Assembly: GCF_009498215.1 (NCBI RefSeq)
Contig: NZ_CP043498.1
Location: 1,054,001 to 1,118,000, forward strand
Length of the DNA stretch: 64,000 nt
Direction of reading: 5' to 3'
Source of the DNA: Rhizobium grahamii
GTDB taxonomy: Bacteria; Pseudomonadota; Alphaproteobacteria; Rhizobiales; Rhizobiaceae
The translations under genes and the position numbers were made by a program. Below, piece after piece: positions 1-9,945 of this stretch. Each line of letters begins with the position of its first letter. The first letter of the stretch is position 1. The notes under the pieces are model-generated. The model saw only the letters and a program-made list of their open reading frames with translations. It was not told the DNA's origin and ran no database searches.

Positions 1-561
1 GTCGCCTTCGCCGAAGGGGCAGGATATGGCGAGAGACAGAACCGGCGTTCCTGTTCGCAAGGTGGGGATAACCGCGTCGACCATAGCCTGAAAGACCTGT
101 GGCACGCCTGCCATGACATGGACATTGCCGATGACAAAGCCCGGCGCGGTGGAAACCGGATTGGGAATGTGGTGGGCTCCGACGGGCATCCGCGCCATGC
201 GCTTGCGTGCCTCGGTAAACTCCAGTTCGCGGCGCTTGTACATGTCACCGAGCAGTGCCATCGCCTTGTCGTCGTAGTCGCAGGCGACGCCGAATGCCTT
301 CGAAACCGCGTCAGCCGTGATGTCGTCATGCGTCGGTCCGATCCCGCCCGACGTAAAGACATAATCGTACTTCGCGCGGAGCGCGTTGAGCGCCTCGACG
401 ATTGCATCCTCCTCGTCGCCGACGATACGGACCTCTTTCAGGTCGATTCCCGCCAGAAGCAGCATATCCGCCAGGTGGCCAATATTCTTGTCCTTGGTGC
501 GGCCGGAAAGGAGCTCATCGCCGATGGCGAGCATGGCGGCCGTTACAATTTCCTGTGTCAT
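1..561 (-). CDS. CinA-family molybdopterin-binding domain protein (partial)
   Basis: The gene starts at 561 on the minus strand and runs off the left edge, so 187 N-terminal residues are visible. They form a MoaB/Mog-type fold: an early GDELLSGRT segment, then SGGIGPTHDDIT near residue 75, which is the signature of the CinA/MoCF family (COG1058). Family members bind molybdopterin-like or nucleotide ligands. Longer homologues carry a C-terminal NMN deamidase domain, which cannot be judged here because that end is missing; many rhizobial homologues have only the N-terminal domain. The start is the first ATG of the open frame. No strong ribosome site is visible in front of it. Confidence 0.85.
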   Translation of the reverse strand, partial: MTQEIVTAAMLAIGDELLSGRTKDKNIGHLADMLLLAGIDLKEVRIVGDEEDAIVEALNALRAKYDYVFTSGGIGPTHDDITADAVSKAFGVACDYDDKAMALLGDMYKRRELEFTEARKRMARMPVGAHHIPNPVSTAPGFVIGNVHVMAGVPQVFQAMVDAVIPTLRTGTPVLSLAISCPFGEGD

Positions 562-771
562 GAAAAGGTCTCGTATTCGATGCGTTGTTATGAACTTATA
601 GCAAATAGGCGGTACAGGAAGCCTTTGTGTTTTTTCGCGAAAATGTGAATGCAAGCCTGATGTCGTCCACTATGATTGAACACTGAGTTTCCCCGCCTGT
701 GGCTGGCGGTCCAAGGAGGGCCGCGTTAGCTATTGCCTCGAACGCAGCAAGGCGTTGTGAGGCATCGTCTA

Positions 772-797
772 TGATCCAACAGTTTATCAAACGGGTA
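772..797 (+). promoter_or_regulatory. weak ECF-like promoter candidate upstream of wrbA
   Basis: TGATCC (772-777), 16 bases, then GGTA (794-797). This differs by one base from the TGATCC-N16-CGTA motif found upstream of chrR and phrB in this window. It would place transcription start about 50 bases before wrbA. A single degenerate match can arise by chance, so this is only a candidate. Confidence 0.2.
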
Positions 798-854
798 CTT
801 TTCGGCGCGCCTGATCCGGCGCCGTCGGTACCGCCAAAGAAGGAAATTGCGAAA

Positions 855-1451
855 ATGGCTAAGGTTCTGGTTCTTTACTATTCGTCCTACGGTCACATCG
901 AGACGATGGCCTATGCGGTTGCCGAAGGTGCGAAGTCCGCTGGCGCTGATGTCACCGTCAAGCGCGTGCCCGAACTCGTTCCCGAAGAAGTCGCCAAGGC
1001 ATCCCATTTCAAGATGGACCAGGCCGCTCCGGTCGCGACGCCGGACGAACTTGCCGACTATGACGCGATCATCGTTGGCGCCGGCACCCGCTTCGGCACC
1101 GTCGCTTCGCAGATGCGCAATTTCTGGGACCAGACGGGCGGCCTGTGGTTCAACGGCAAGCTCGTCGGCAAGGTCGGCTCGGCCTTCACGTCCTCGGCCA
1201 CGCAGCATGGCGGCCAGGAATCCACCATCCTCGGCTTCATCCCGACCTTCCTGCATCAGGGCATGGTCGTCGTCGGTCTGCCCTACGCCTTCCAGGGGCA
1301 GATGGGAACGGAAGAAGTAAAGGGCGGCTCGCCCTACGGCGCGTCCACGATCACGAACGGCGACGGTTCCCGCCAGCCCTCCGCTATCGAGCTGGAAGCA
1401 GCAAAATATCAGGGCGCACACGTCGCGAAGATCGCGGCAAAGCTCGCCTAA
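855..1451 (+). CDS. wrbA: NAD(P)H:quinone oxidoreductase, WrbA family
   Basis: This 198-residue flavodoxin-fold protein matches the usual WrbA length. WrbA enzymes bind FMN and reduce quinones by two electrons in the cytoplasm, avoiding semiquinone radicals. Visible landmarks are the N-terminal FMN-phosphate loop [12 protein letters not shown] (residues 8-19), the GAGTRFG segment near residue 76, and the TSSATQHGG loop typical of WrbA. The frame is open upstream to an ATG at 771, but family alignment puts the start at MAKVLVLYY, preceded by an AAGGA ribosome site. It is transcribed alone and is followed by a clear terminator. A quinone or oxidative stress role is family knowledge; regulation is not proven here. 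Confidence 0.93.
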   Translation: MAKVLVLYYSSYGHIETMAYAVAEGAKSAGADVTVKRVPELVPEEVAKASHFKMDQAAPVATPDELADYDAIIVGAGTRFGTVASQMRNFWDQTGGLWFNGKLVGKVGSAFTSSATQHGGQESTILGFIPTFLHQGMVVVGLPYAFQGQMGTEEVKGGSPYGASTITNGDGSRQPSAIELEAAKYQGAHVAKIAAKLA

Positions 1452-1472
1452 CAGCGACCCTGTTCACAATGG

Positions 1473-1503
1473 AAAGCGCGTCCAACATCGGGCGCGCTTT
1501 TTT
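1473..1503 (+). terminator. rho-independent terminator of wrbA
   Basis: An eight-base stem AAAGCGCG / CGCGCTTT closes a 12-base loop and runs into a T tract. It lies 22 bases after the wrbA stop. Confidence 0.8.
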
Positions 1504-1535
1504 ATGAAGTGCAAGAAAGCTGATAGGCCTTGGCG

Positions 1536-1673
1536 CTATCCATACAACTCATGCAGTTTTGCGGTGTATAAGAGAAGTGTCGCGCCGACGACCGCTGCGG
1601 CAATCAGAAATGTCGTGCCTGCTCGAAATAGCTTCAGGCGCCGTGTCCGAGCGCCATCCCAATCGTAAACCAT
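1536..1673 (-). CDS. small single-pass membrane protein, 45 aa
   Basis: Hand translation gives a 45-residue protein beginning MVYDWDGARTRRLKLFR and continuing into a hydrophobic segment (about residues 19-37) before a short polar tail ending LYG. The basic N-terminal patch followed by one membrane helix predicts an inner-membrane protein with its N-terminus in the cytoplasm. A GGGAG ribosome site lies eight bases before the ATG. The layout (acidic-aromatic start, arginine cluster, one helix) resembles short conserved rhizobial proteins, but no function is known to me. It converges on wrbA across the wrbA terminator. Confidence 0.65.
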   Translation of the reverse strand: MVYDWDGARTRRLKLFRAGTTFLIAAAVVGATLLLYTAKLHELYG

Positions 1674-1832
1674 CGCCTTACTCCCACAAGACAAGCTTAC
1701 AAACTACACGCTATCGCCGCATTTCCCTCGCGGGCGCATAGAAACACATTCTAACGTAGTGATAAAGCGTCTTGTGATGGAGGCCGATCCGGCGGGTGTT
1801 TCGGATCGATTGCAGCGCATGGATTTGGATCC

Positions 1833-1918
1833 TGGTGCGGGCGGCGGGGATCGAACCCGCACAGCCAAAGGCCGAGAGATTTTAAGTCTCTTGCGTCTAC
1901 CAGTTTCGCCACGCCCGC
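1833..1918 (-). tRNA. tRNA-Leu (anticodon TAA)
   Basis: An 86-base class II tRNA with encoded CCA. The seven-base acceptor stem pairs 1912-1918 with 1837-1843. The anticodon loop carries TAA inside an AGAGA/TCTCT stem, and a long variable arm identifies a leucine tRNA. A standard T arm with GGTTCGATCC is present. Confidence 0.96.
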
Positions 1919-1948
1919 GTGGCCTTCTCCTTCAACGACTAACGCGAT

Positions 1949-2344
1949 TCAGTCAAGTGTGTCGGAGGCAAGCACCGGCCGGCGTGTGCGGCCTTCTGCG
2001 ACGTCAGGGCGAAATCTGTTGAAGAGGCATCCTGCCATAACGCCGAAGGACGCGCCGACAGCCTTGACCGCGGCATCATGCAGACGCGCATGACGGGTCG
2101 GCGACAAATACTGCATATACTCGATAGCCACTGCACCGACGATAAGGAGCAGCGCGATGCGCATCCAATGCTTGGGATAGGCGACAGCGAAAACCAGGCC
2201 CACCAGAAGGTAAGCCAGCGCGCGGTCGATATTGACCGTTGTTATCGTGTGCGGTCGCAACCCGATCGGCGAAACGGTAACGAAAATTATCCCGCCCAAC
2301 AGGCACCAGGCGATTGGTTTGACAAATTTGTTGATGATCATCAC
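1949..2344 (-). CDS. VanZ-like family membrane protein
   Basis: A 131-residue protein with four predicted membrane helices (about residues 10-30, 42-58, 62-80 and 90-108). The motif with Glu-Tyr-Met-Gln followed by PTRHARLHD and a glycine-rich helix matches the VanZ-like family (E..Q...P.R....D). The founding VanZ gives low-level teicoplanin resistance by an unknown mechanism; most chromosomal homologues have no assigned role. It lies between tRNA-Leu and ilvA and is transcribed alone on the minus strand. No terminator is evident before the tRNA. Confidence 0.75.
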   Translation of the reverse strand: MMIINKFVKPIAWCLLGGIIFVTVSPIGLRPHTITTVNIDRALAYLLVGLVFAVAYPKHWMRIALLLIVGAVAIEYMQYLSPTRHARLHDAAVKAVGASFGVMAGCLFNRFRPDVAEGRTRRPVLASDTLD

Positions 2345-2518
2345 ACCTATATTATCGATCTCGAAATATGAGTGCAGTGCACAATTTCGTTATCACGCGC
2401 TCTTTTTCGGGCTTGCTTTATGACTTCTGCCATAGAAGTCAATTCAAGCGGAAAATGGGCTTCTTTCGCTGTTATCCCTGTGCCATAGCGGGGGCCGAAA
2501 CAGCAAGGGATCGGAACC

Positions 2519-3769
2519 GTGACCACACAGGATGTCGAACGCGCCGAAGAAGCAATGCGGAGCCTCTTTCCGGCAACGCCGCTGCAGCTCAACGAGCACC
2601 TTTCTTCCAGATACGGTGCGGAGATTTGGCTGAAGCGCGAGGATCTTTCGCCCGTTCGCTCCTACAAGATCCGCGGTGCCTTCAATTTCTTCCGCAAGGC
2701 GCTTGTGACAGGCGCTGCCGATAAGACGTTCGTGTGCGCCTCCGCCGGCAATCACGCCCAGGGGTTTGCCTTCGTTTGCCGTCATTTCGGTGTTCCCGGT
2801 GTCGTCTTCATGCCGGTGACGACTCCGCAGCAGAAGATCGACAAGACCCGGATTTTCGGCGGGGAGTTCATCACGATCAAGCTGACCGGCGACTTCTTCG
2901 ATCAGTGCTACAAGGCCGCGCGAGATCACGTCGAAGCGATCGACGGCGTCATGGTGCCGCCGTTCGACCATATCGACATCATCGAAGGGCAGGCGACGGT
3001 TGCGGCCGAGATCATGCAGCAATTGCCCGATGGCACCGTGCCCGACCTCGTCGTCATGCCCGTCGGCGGTGGTGGTCTCGCTGCTGGTGTCAGCGGCTAT
3101 CTAAAGGACATCGTTCCGAGGGACGGCTTTATCTTCACGGAACCTGCCGGTGCTCCCAGCCTCACGCGGAGCATCGAAGCCGGGCAGGTCGTGACGCTGC
3201 CAAAAGTCGACAATTTCGTCGACGGTGCGGCCGTCGGCCGGATCGGAGATCTGAACTTCGAAGCCCTGAAAGGCTTCTCGCCCAAACAGGTTCTTCTCAT
3301 GCCGGAGAATGCCATCTGCGTGACGATCAGCGAAATGCTGAACGTCGAGGGCGTCGTGCTGGAGCCCGCCGGCGCGTTGTCGCTGACCGCCGTGGCTTCG
3401 ATGGATCCGGACGCGATCCGGGGCAAAAGAATTGTCGCGATCGTCTCCGGCGGCAATTTCGACTTCGAGCGGCTGCCTGATGTGAAAGAGCGCGCGATGC
3501 GCTACGCTGGCCTCAAGAAATACTTCATCCTGCGCATGCCGCAGCGGCCGGGCGCATTGCGCGACTTCCTCAATCTCCTGGGGCCGGACGACGATATCGC
3601 TCGTTTCGAATACCTGAAAAAGACGGCCCGCAACTTTGGTTCGGTCCTCATCGGCATCGAGACCAAGGCGCCGGAGAACTTTGCCCAGCTTGTGGCCAAT
3701 TTCGAAAACGCGGCGATCGGCTTCGAAGACATCACGGAAAACGAGATCCTGGCGAACCTGATTATTTAA
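2519..3769 (+). CDS. ilvA: threonine ammonia-lyase (threonine dehydratase)
   Basis: This 416-residue PLP enzyme deaminates threonine to 2-oxobutanoate, the first step toward isoleucine. The PLP-lysine region reads KREDLSPVRSYKIRGAF (near residues 39-55), followed by SAGNHAQGFA and the phosphate-binding loop GGGGLAAG. The C-terminal 80 residues form an ACT-like regulatory domain (RMPQRPGALRDFLNLLGP), pointing to allosteric control of the biosynthetic type. The start is a GTG at 2519 with an AAGGGA ribosome site about nine bases upstream. It is followed after 36 bases by hlyU and may share its transcript. The ACT part is short compared with the two-domain E. coli IlvA. Confidence 0.93.
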   Translation: MTTQDVERAEEAMRSLFPATPLQLNEHLSSRYGAEIWLKREDLSPVRSYKIRGAFNFFRKALVTGAADKTFVCASAGNHAQGFAFVCRHFGVPGVVFMPVTTPQQKIDKTRIFGGEFITIKLTGDFFDQCYKAARDHVEAIDGVMVPPFDHIDIIEGQATVAAEIMQQLPDGTVPDLVVMPVGGGGLAAGVSGYLKDIVPRDGFIFTEPAGAPSLTRSIEAGQVVTLPKVDNFVDGAAVGRIGDLNFEALKGFSPKQVLLMPENAICVTISEMLNVEGVVLEPAGALSLTAVASMDPDAIRGKRIVAIVSGGNFDFERLPDVKERAMRYAGLKKYFILRMPQRPGALRDFLNLLGPDDDIARFEYLKKTARNFGSVLIGIETKAPENFAQLVANFENAAIGFEDITENEILANLII

Positions 3770-3805
3770 CTTTTCCGTTGCCGGACAGCATGATAAAGGC
3801 GGGAC

Positions 3806-4135
3806 ATGGCTTCTATATTTTCCAGTATTTTTTCCATGTTTTCCGGTGGCGCGAAATCGACGGGTGGTGGCGCTGCGGCCGCAACCTCCGAGCCGCAGCT
3901 CTATGGTGATTGCACCATTTATGCCGAGCCGCAGAAGGAAGGCGGGCAGTATCGCCTCGCTGGACGCATCGAGAAAACGGTCGGAGAAGAGTTGCTCGTG
4001 CGCAATTTCATTCGCGCAGACATGTTCTCATCGTCCGACGACGCCATTGAGTGCACGGTGCGCAAGGCCCAGCAGATCATCGATCAGAACGGCCCGTCGC
4101 TGTTCAGCGATGGTGCAAAGGTGCGACAGGTCTGA
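3806..4135 (+). CDS. HlyU family protein
   Basis: A 109-residue protein with a low-complexity N-terminus rich in Ser, Gly and Ala (residues 1-30), followed by the compact HlyU domain (LYGDCTIYAEP through FIRADMFSS to AQQIIDQNG). Despite the name, alphaproteobacterial members of this family are unrelated in fold to the Vibrio winged-helix HlyU, and their function is unknown. It lies 36 bases after ilvA on the same strand, with a terminator-like hairpin downstream at 4220. Confidence 0.8.
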   Translation: MASIFSSIFSMFSGGAKSTGGGAAAATSEPQLYGDCTIYAEPQKEGGQYRLAGRIEKTVGEELLVRNFIRADMFSSSDDAIECTVRKAQQIIDQNGPSLFSDGAKVRQV

Positions 4136-4219
4136 TCGGTTTCGCCGTGAATCGATCACTGACAAGTGCCGCACGCGTTTTGCTCATCCATTTTTAAAGT
4201 ATTGAAGCGAATGATATCG

Positions 4220-4245
4220 CCTGCAGGTTTTGCAGGATCTTTTTT
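4220..4245 (+). terminator. probable terminator after ilvA-hlyU
   Basis: A six-base stem CCTGCA / TGCAGG with a five-base loop is followed by ATC and six T residues. The stem is short, so efficiency is uncertain. Confidence 0.5.
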
Positions 4246-4370
4246 GTGTTTAAGCCCGTTGAAATTCCGACTTTATTTCGTTCCGTCGATCGGCTGGTTG
4301 CAAACGATTGCCTTGAGTTGAGCCCGGCGCTTCGCCGGTTCCGACCGAACGCCGGTGGCCGGACCGACCT

Positions 4371-5642
4371 ATGGAAAACGTAAATCTCTTCCTCTTTGTC
4401 GTCGAGGCCGTTGGCTATTTCACGCTGATGGTGACGCTGCTGCATTTCCGATACCGCCTGGGCCTGGGTATGTTCCTGACAGCGCTCGGCGTCATGCATT
4501 TCATGGAAACGTACCTCGCGGCTGTCTTCTATGTGCCGCTTCCGTTCGGAACGGTATCGCCTGGCTCATCCGTCTTTTTCGCCGGAAAGCTCATGATGAT
4601 CCTGATGCTTTATCTGCAGGAGGACGCGGCGATCGTACGCCAGCCGATCTACGGACTGTTCATCGGCAACCTGTTGACGGTCGGCGTTGCATGGCTGCTG
4701 CAATTGCACGCGCTGGGTCAGGTATCTGCAGGTCAGGGCGCGAACTTCGAGTTCCTGAAGGAAATGGGCGGCCTGATGCTGTGGGGCACAGCGCTTCTCT
4801 ATCTCGACTCGATCGGGATCATCCTGCTCTACGAACGCCTCGGGCGTCATCTCAGGCATAAGGTTGTCCTGCGCTTCATGCTTTGCGGATTTGCGCTTCT
4901 GACATTCGACCAGATCGGCTTTTTTGGCGCGGTTCACTATTTCTTCGATGTGCCGGCCGCTGCATTCTGGGGCGGATGGAAGGCGAAGATGTTTTCCGTC
5001 TGCCTCTATACGGCGATGTTTGCGATTTACGAGCATGGGATCCGCCGCAACTCGGTGCTTGCGTTCAATTCCCGACCGATCGGTGACATCTTTGGCGATC
5101 TGACATTCCGCGAGCGTTACAACGACCTCCTGAGCCGCACCGGTCGGGATGTCCTCACTGGTCTTTACGATCGCACACGGCTGGAACTTGAAGCGCCTGC
5201 CATGATCAAGGAAGCGCTGCGACAGGGGCAGGACGTCACGGTCATGATCCTCGACGCGGACCACTTCAAGGATGTCAACGACCAGTTCGGGCATCTTCAG
5301 GGGGATGAGGTGCTGAAGGCCATTGCTGCGCGCCTGGGCAGCATCCTGCGTGTCAACGATCGCATGTTCCGTTTTGGTGGCGAGGAGTTCGTGGCGATCT
5401 GCCCGGCCACCGATCACGGCGAGGGACTTCGCCTTGCTGAACGGCTGCGGTGGACGATCGCAAACAGCGTCAGCACGCCGGACGGGCGGCAGGTCACGGT
5501 AAGCGTTGGCGTTGCTACGGCCGCCGCTGACGGCGCAAGCTTCACGAGCGTGCTCTCGGCCGCCGACGAGCGCCTCTATCTAGCAAAGCGCAGCGGAAGA
5601 AACTGCGTTGTCGGCCGCGCCGGTCTCGACCAGACAGGTTGA
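4371..5642 (+). CDS. membrane-bound GGDEF diguanylate cyclase
   Basis: A 423-residue protein whose first ~230 residues contain about six or seven hydrophobic helices, an integral membrane sensory region I cannot assign to a named domain. The C-terminal part (from about residue 255) is a GGDEF domain that makes cyclic di-GMP from two GTP. The active site is intact (GGEEF near residue 338). An inhibitory RxxD site (RVND) sits just before it, so product feedback is expected. No phosphodiesterase (EAL) domain is present. The gene stands alone, 235 bases after hlyU. The input signal is unknown; candidates are a membrane or lipid-soluble ligand. Confidence 0.9.
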   Translation: MENVNLFLFVVEAVGYFTLMVTLLHFRYRLGLGMFLTALGVMHFMETYLAAVFYVPLPFGTVSPGSSVFFAGKLMMILMLYLQEDAAIVRQPIYGLFIGNLLTVGVAWLLQLHALGQVSAGQGANFEFLKEMGGLMLWGTALLYLDSIGIILLYERLGRHLRHKVVLRFMLCGFALLTFDQIGFFGAVHYFFDVPAAAFWGGWKAKMFSVCLYTAMFAIYEHGIRRNSVLAFNSRPIGDIFGDLTFRERYNDLLSRTGRDVLTGLYDRTRLELEAPAMIKEALRQGQDVTVMILDADHFKDVNDQFGHLQGDEVLKAIAARLGSILRVNDRMFRFGGEEFVAICPATDHGEGLRLAERLRWTIANSVSTPDGRQVTVSVGVATAAADGASFTSVLSAADERLYLAKRSGRNCVVGRAGLDQTG

Positions 5643-5656
5643 GAATTCAAACCGGC

Positions 5657-5689
5657 AAAAGAAAAGGCGGCCGGCAAGACCGACCGCCT
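5657..5689 (-). terminator. terminator of azoR
   Basis: Read on the minus strand, an imperfect nine-base stem (AGGCGG/CCGCCT plus CGG/CCG across one mismatch) is followed by TTTTCTTTT. It lies 24 bases after the azoR stop. Confidence 0.7.
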
Positions 5690-5712
5690 GAACCTATCAG
5701 GAATAGTGTGCC

Positions 5713-6327
5713 TTAAGCGGCCAGCGCGATTTCTTCAGCGCGTGCCTTGGCGGCGCCGATAGCCTTCTCGGCAGCTTCAGGACCGAATGCCAGGCCTTCG
5801 ACATAGATGGTTTCGACGTCGGTGATGCCAAGGAAGCCGAGAACCGACTTCAGGTACGGAACAGCGTGGTTCATGCCTGCAGCCGGACCCTGCGAATAGA
5901 CGCCGCCGGATGCCAGGACGACATAAACCTTCTTGCCGGTGGCCAGGCCAACCGGGCCGCTTTCGGTGTACTGGAAGGTACGGCCGGCACGGGCGACGTT
6001 GTCGATCCAGGTCTTCAGCGAAGAATAGATGTTGAAGTTGATGAGGCCGGTGCCGATAACGATCGTGTCTGCAGCGAGCAGTTCGTCGACCAGCTCATCG
6101 GAGGTCTTCACGGCTTCGGCTTCCTGCGCGGTGCGCTGGTCGGCCGGCTTGCGGATGGCTGCGGTGAAGAGATCGTCGATGTGCGGCAGGGGCTTGGCAG
6201 CCAGGTCGCGGCGCACGACAACGGTGCCGGCGCGCTGGGTCTGGAGCTTGCTTGCGAGGTCGGCGGCGATGGTCGTGGACAGAGACTCGGCGCGCGGGCT
6301 GGAGGTCAGAAGCAGAATGGAAGACAT
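5713..6327 (-). CDS. azoR: FMN-dependent NADH:quinone oxidoreductase / azoreductase
   Basis: A 204-residue flavodoxin-like enzyme of the AzoR family, which reduces quinones and azo dyes with NADH and FMN. Landmarks are the N-terminal FMN loop TSSPRAESLS (residues 8-17), PLPHIDDLF, the INFNIYSSLKTWID segment and a glycine-rich LASGGVYSQGP loop. The ATG at 6327 with a GAGGAA ribosome site fits the family; an upstream in-frame ATG at 6381 adds an unsupported extension. It is divergent from a LysR gene, the usual arrangement when the LysR protein senses a quinone or electrophile and controls the reductase. That regulatory link is inferred from the layout. Confidence 0.9.
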   Translation of the reverse strand: MSSILLLTSSPRAESLSTTIAADLASKLQTQRAGTVVVRRDLAAKPLPHIDDLFTAAIRKPADQRTAQEAEAVKTSDELVDELLAADTIVIGTGLINFNIYSSLKTWIDNVARAGRTFQYTESGPVGLATGKKVYVVLASGGVYSQGPAAGMNHAVPYLKSVLGFLGITDVETIYVEGLAFGPEAAEKAIGAAKARAEEIALAA

Positions 6328-6427
6328 GATTGATATTCCTCTCGTCTTGGCTTCGGGGCCCGCTTGGGAGTCGTCGGACACCGGTTCGAGAGGAGAAATA
6401 TGTCTGGCGGCCTATCTAAAAAACTGG

Positions 6428-6449
6428 GATAATGTCGATCAAGATTATC
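6428..6449. promoter_or_regulatory. LysR-type operator palindrome between azoR and lysR
   Basis: GATAAT and ATTATC form an inverted repeat separated by ten bases, ending one base before the lysR start codon at 6451. It has the T-N11-A dyad form bound by LysR-type regulators. Its position suggests it covers the lysR transcript start or ribosome site, so autorepression is plausible. Confidence 0.5.
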
Positions 6450-6450
6450 G

Positions 6451-7434
6451 ATGGATTGGATGGGTATGCTTCCGAACCCCACATTGGACCAGCTGCAGGT
6501 ATTTCTGACCGTTGCCGAGACAGGCAGCTTCTCGGCGGCCTCGCGTGCGCTGAATCGTGCGCAGTCCGTGGTTAGCTACACGATCGCCAATCTCGAGGCG
6601 CAGCTTGAAATGCCGCTCTTCGAGCGTTCCGGAGCCCGCCAGCCGAAGCTGACCGAAGCCGGGAAGGCAATGCTCGAGGATGCTCGCCGGCTTTTGACCG
6701 ACCTGCAGGTCATGCGCGCTCGCGTGAAGAGCTTGAAGGAAGGATTGGAAGCGGAAGTATCCGTCGCGATCAGCGTCATGGTGCCATCGAGAGCCATCGT
6801 GGACGTGCTGCGCGAATTTCGAGAACGTTTCCCGACGGTATCCCTCAACCTGAACGCCGGTGAGCTCGGCATGGTCATGGATGCCGTCCTGACGGGCAAG
6901 GCGTCGATCGGAATCGGCGGCGCGGTGCTGAAGCAGGATGATTCGATCACAATCGAACGGATCGGCCATTCCTTCATGATGCCAGTGGCGGCAAGCACGC
7001 ATCCGCTGGCGAATATCGGCAGGCCGCTGACACTCGCCGACGTACGCGAGGAAGTGCAGCTTGTTGTCACCGATGCGTCCGGCCTGACGAAGGGCAGGGA
7101 TTTCAATGTGCTGTCCTACAAGACATGGCGTGTCAGCGACATTGCCAGCAAGCATGCATTGATCCGCGGCGGCCTTGGCTGGGGAGGTTTGCCTGCTTCG
7201 ATCATCCGCGACGACCTGATGAGCGGCGCCCTCGTGCATCTCGATCTGCAAGCCTATGAGCAGGGTGAATACCCGATCTACGCGATGCGAAGGGTGGCAA
7301 GCCCGCCAGGGCCGGCCGCGACCTGGATGATCGATGCGTTTCGGACGCGCCTTACCGCATGTCCGAGCCACGCGGATTTCCACGCTGCGTTGAGCGAGAT
7401 TCGTTCGCCGGATGTGCCTCTGGCCGCGGAATGA
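6451..7434 (+). CDS. LysR family transcriptional regulator
   Basis: A 327-residue regulator with the standard N-terminal winged helix (LDQLQVFLTVAETGSFSAASRAL, split across residues 9-31) and a C-terminal effector-binding domain ending in a variable tail. It is divergent from azoR across a 123-bp gap that contains a LysR-type dyad, so azoR is the likely target. No strong ribosome site precedes the ATG at 6451. In-frame ATGs at 6460 and 6466 are alternatives, and 6466 would place the dyad entirely in the leader. The effector is unknown; homologues beside azoreductases often respond to quinones or aldehydes. Confidence 0.88.
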   Translation: MDWMGMLPNPTLDQLQVFLTVAETGSFSAASRALNRAQSVVSYTIANLEAQLEMPLFERSGARQPKLTEAGKAMLEDARRLLTDLQVMRARVKSLKEGLEAEVSVAISVMVPSRAIVDVLREFRERFPTVSLNLNAGELGMVMDAVLTGKASIGIGGAVLKQDDSITIERIGHSFMMPVAASTHPLANIGRPLTLADVREEVQLVVTDASGLTKGRDFNVLSYKTWRVSDIASKHALIRGGLGWGGLPASIIRDDLMSGALVHLDLQAYEQGEYPIYAMRRVASPPGPAATWMIDAFRTRLTACPSHADFHAALSEIRSPDVPLAAE

Positions 7435-7456
7435 GGCGGGGCGCGTTAGCCCCGCC
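7435..7456. terminator. hairpin between convergent lysR and cpdB
   Basis: A perfect eight-base GC-rich stem (GGCGGGGC / GCCCCGCC) with a six-base loop fills the gap between the two converging genes. There is no good T tract on either strand, so termination is inferred from position and stability. Confidence 0.4.
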
Positions 7457-7463
7457 GCTTCCC

Positions 7464-9452
<1,989 letters not shown>

Positions 9453-9540
9453 GAAAGCTCCTTCGAAAATGACGCGTCGCCCGGCCCGGAGGCGAGACTA
9501 GGTACATTTGCGGCGGAGTAAACCCTTAATATGACATGCG

Positions 9541-9873
9541 TTACCGCATCAGGACCGGTTTGACGTCGCGGTGGAAAAACCGGAAATAGGAGGAAACCTG
9601 GGCGCGGGAATTGGAGTTCGGATCGAACTGAATTCCGAGGCGGCCATTGTGGCTCCAGCGGATGATTCCCTGCAGAGCACCGAGGTCGTCGGCGACGATC
9701 TGCACGCGGCTCCCCGACGATGCGTGCAGCGGGGATCTTACCTCGAGGGCGATGCCGCTGGTGGACAGATTGACGATGCGCGCGTCCACCTCCTTGTTGA
9801 GATAACGTACCTTGCCGAAAATCCGGCAGATCTTTCGTTCCGCCTTGCGCGTTATGATATTGAGGTTGTTCAT
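9541..9873 (-). CDS. PilZ domain protein (cyclic di-GMP receptor)
   Basis: A 110-residue stand-alone PilZ domain. The RxxxR motif (Arg13 to Arg17, RKICR) and the NLSTSG motif about 20 residues later are both intact, so c-di-GMP binding is expected. No effector domain is fused, as in adaptor-type PilZ proteins. The start at 9873 is preceded by a GGGGAG ribosome site; the longer frame to 9915 lacks support. The partner is unknown. The GGDEF cyclase at 4371-5642 is one possible source of its ligand. Confidence 0.82.
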   Translation of the reverse strand: MNNLNIITRKAERKICRIFGKVRYLNKEVDARIVNLSTSGIALEVRSPLHASSGSRVQIVADDLGALQGIIRWSHNGRLGIQFDPNSNSRAQVSSYFRFFHRDVKPVLMR

Positions 9874-9945
9874 CAGCTTTGCTCCCCAAACGATACGATG
9901 CGGGCATAGTAGCAATGACTGATTGATGTCCCTTTATTTGCTTCC

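Noticed and set aside
771..854. Upstream in-frame start for wrbA
   Set aside because: It would add 28 residues not found in WrbA proteins; the start at 855 fits both family and ribosome site.
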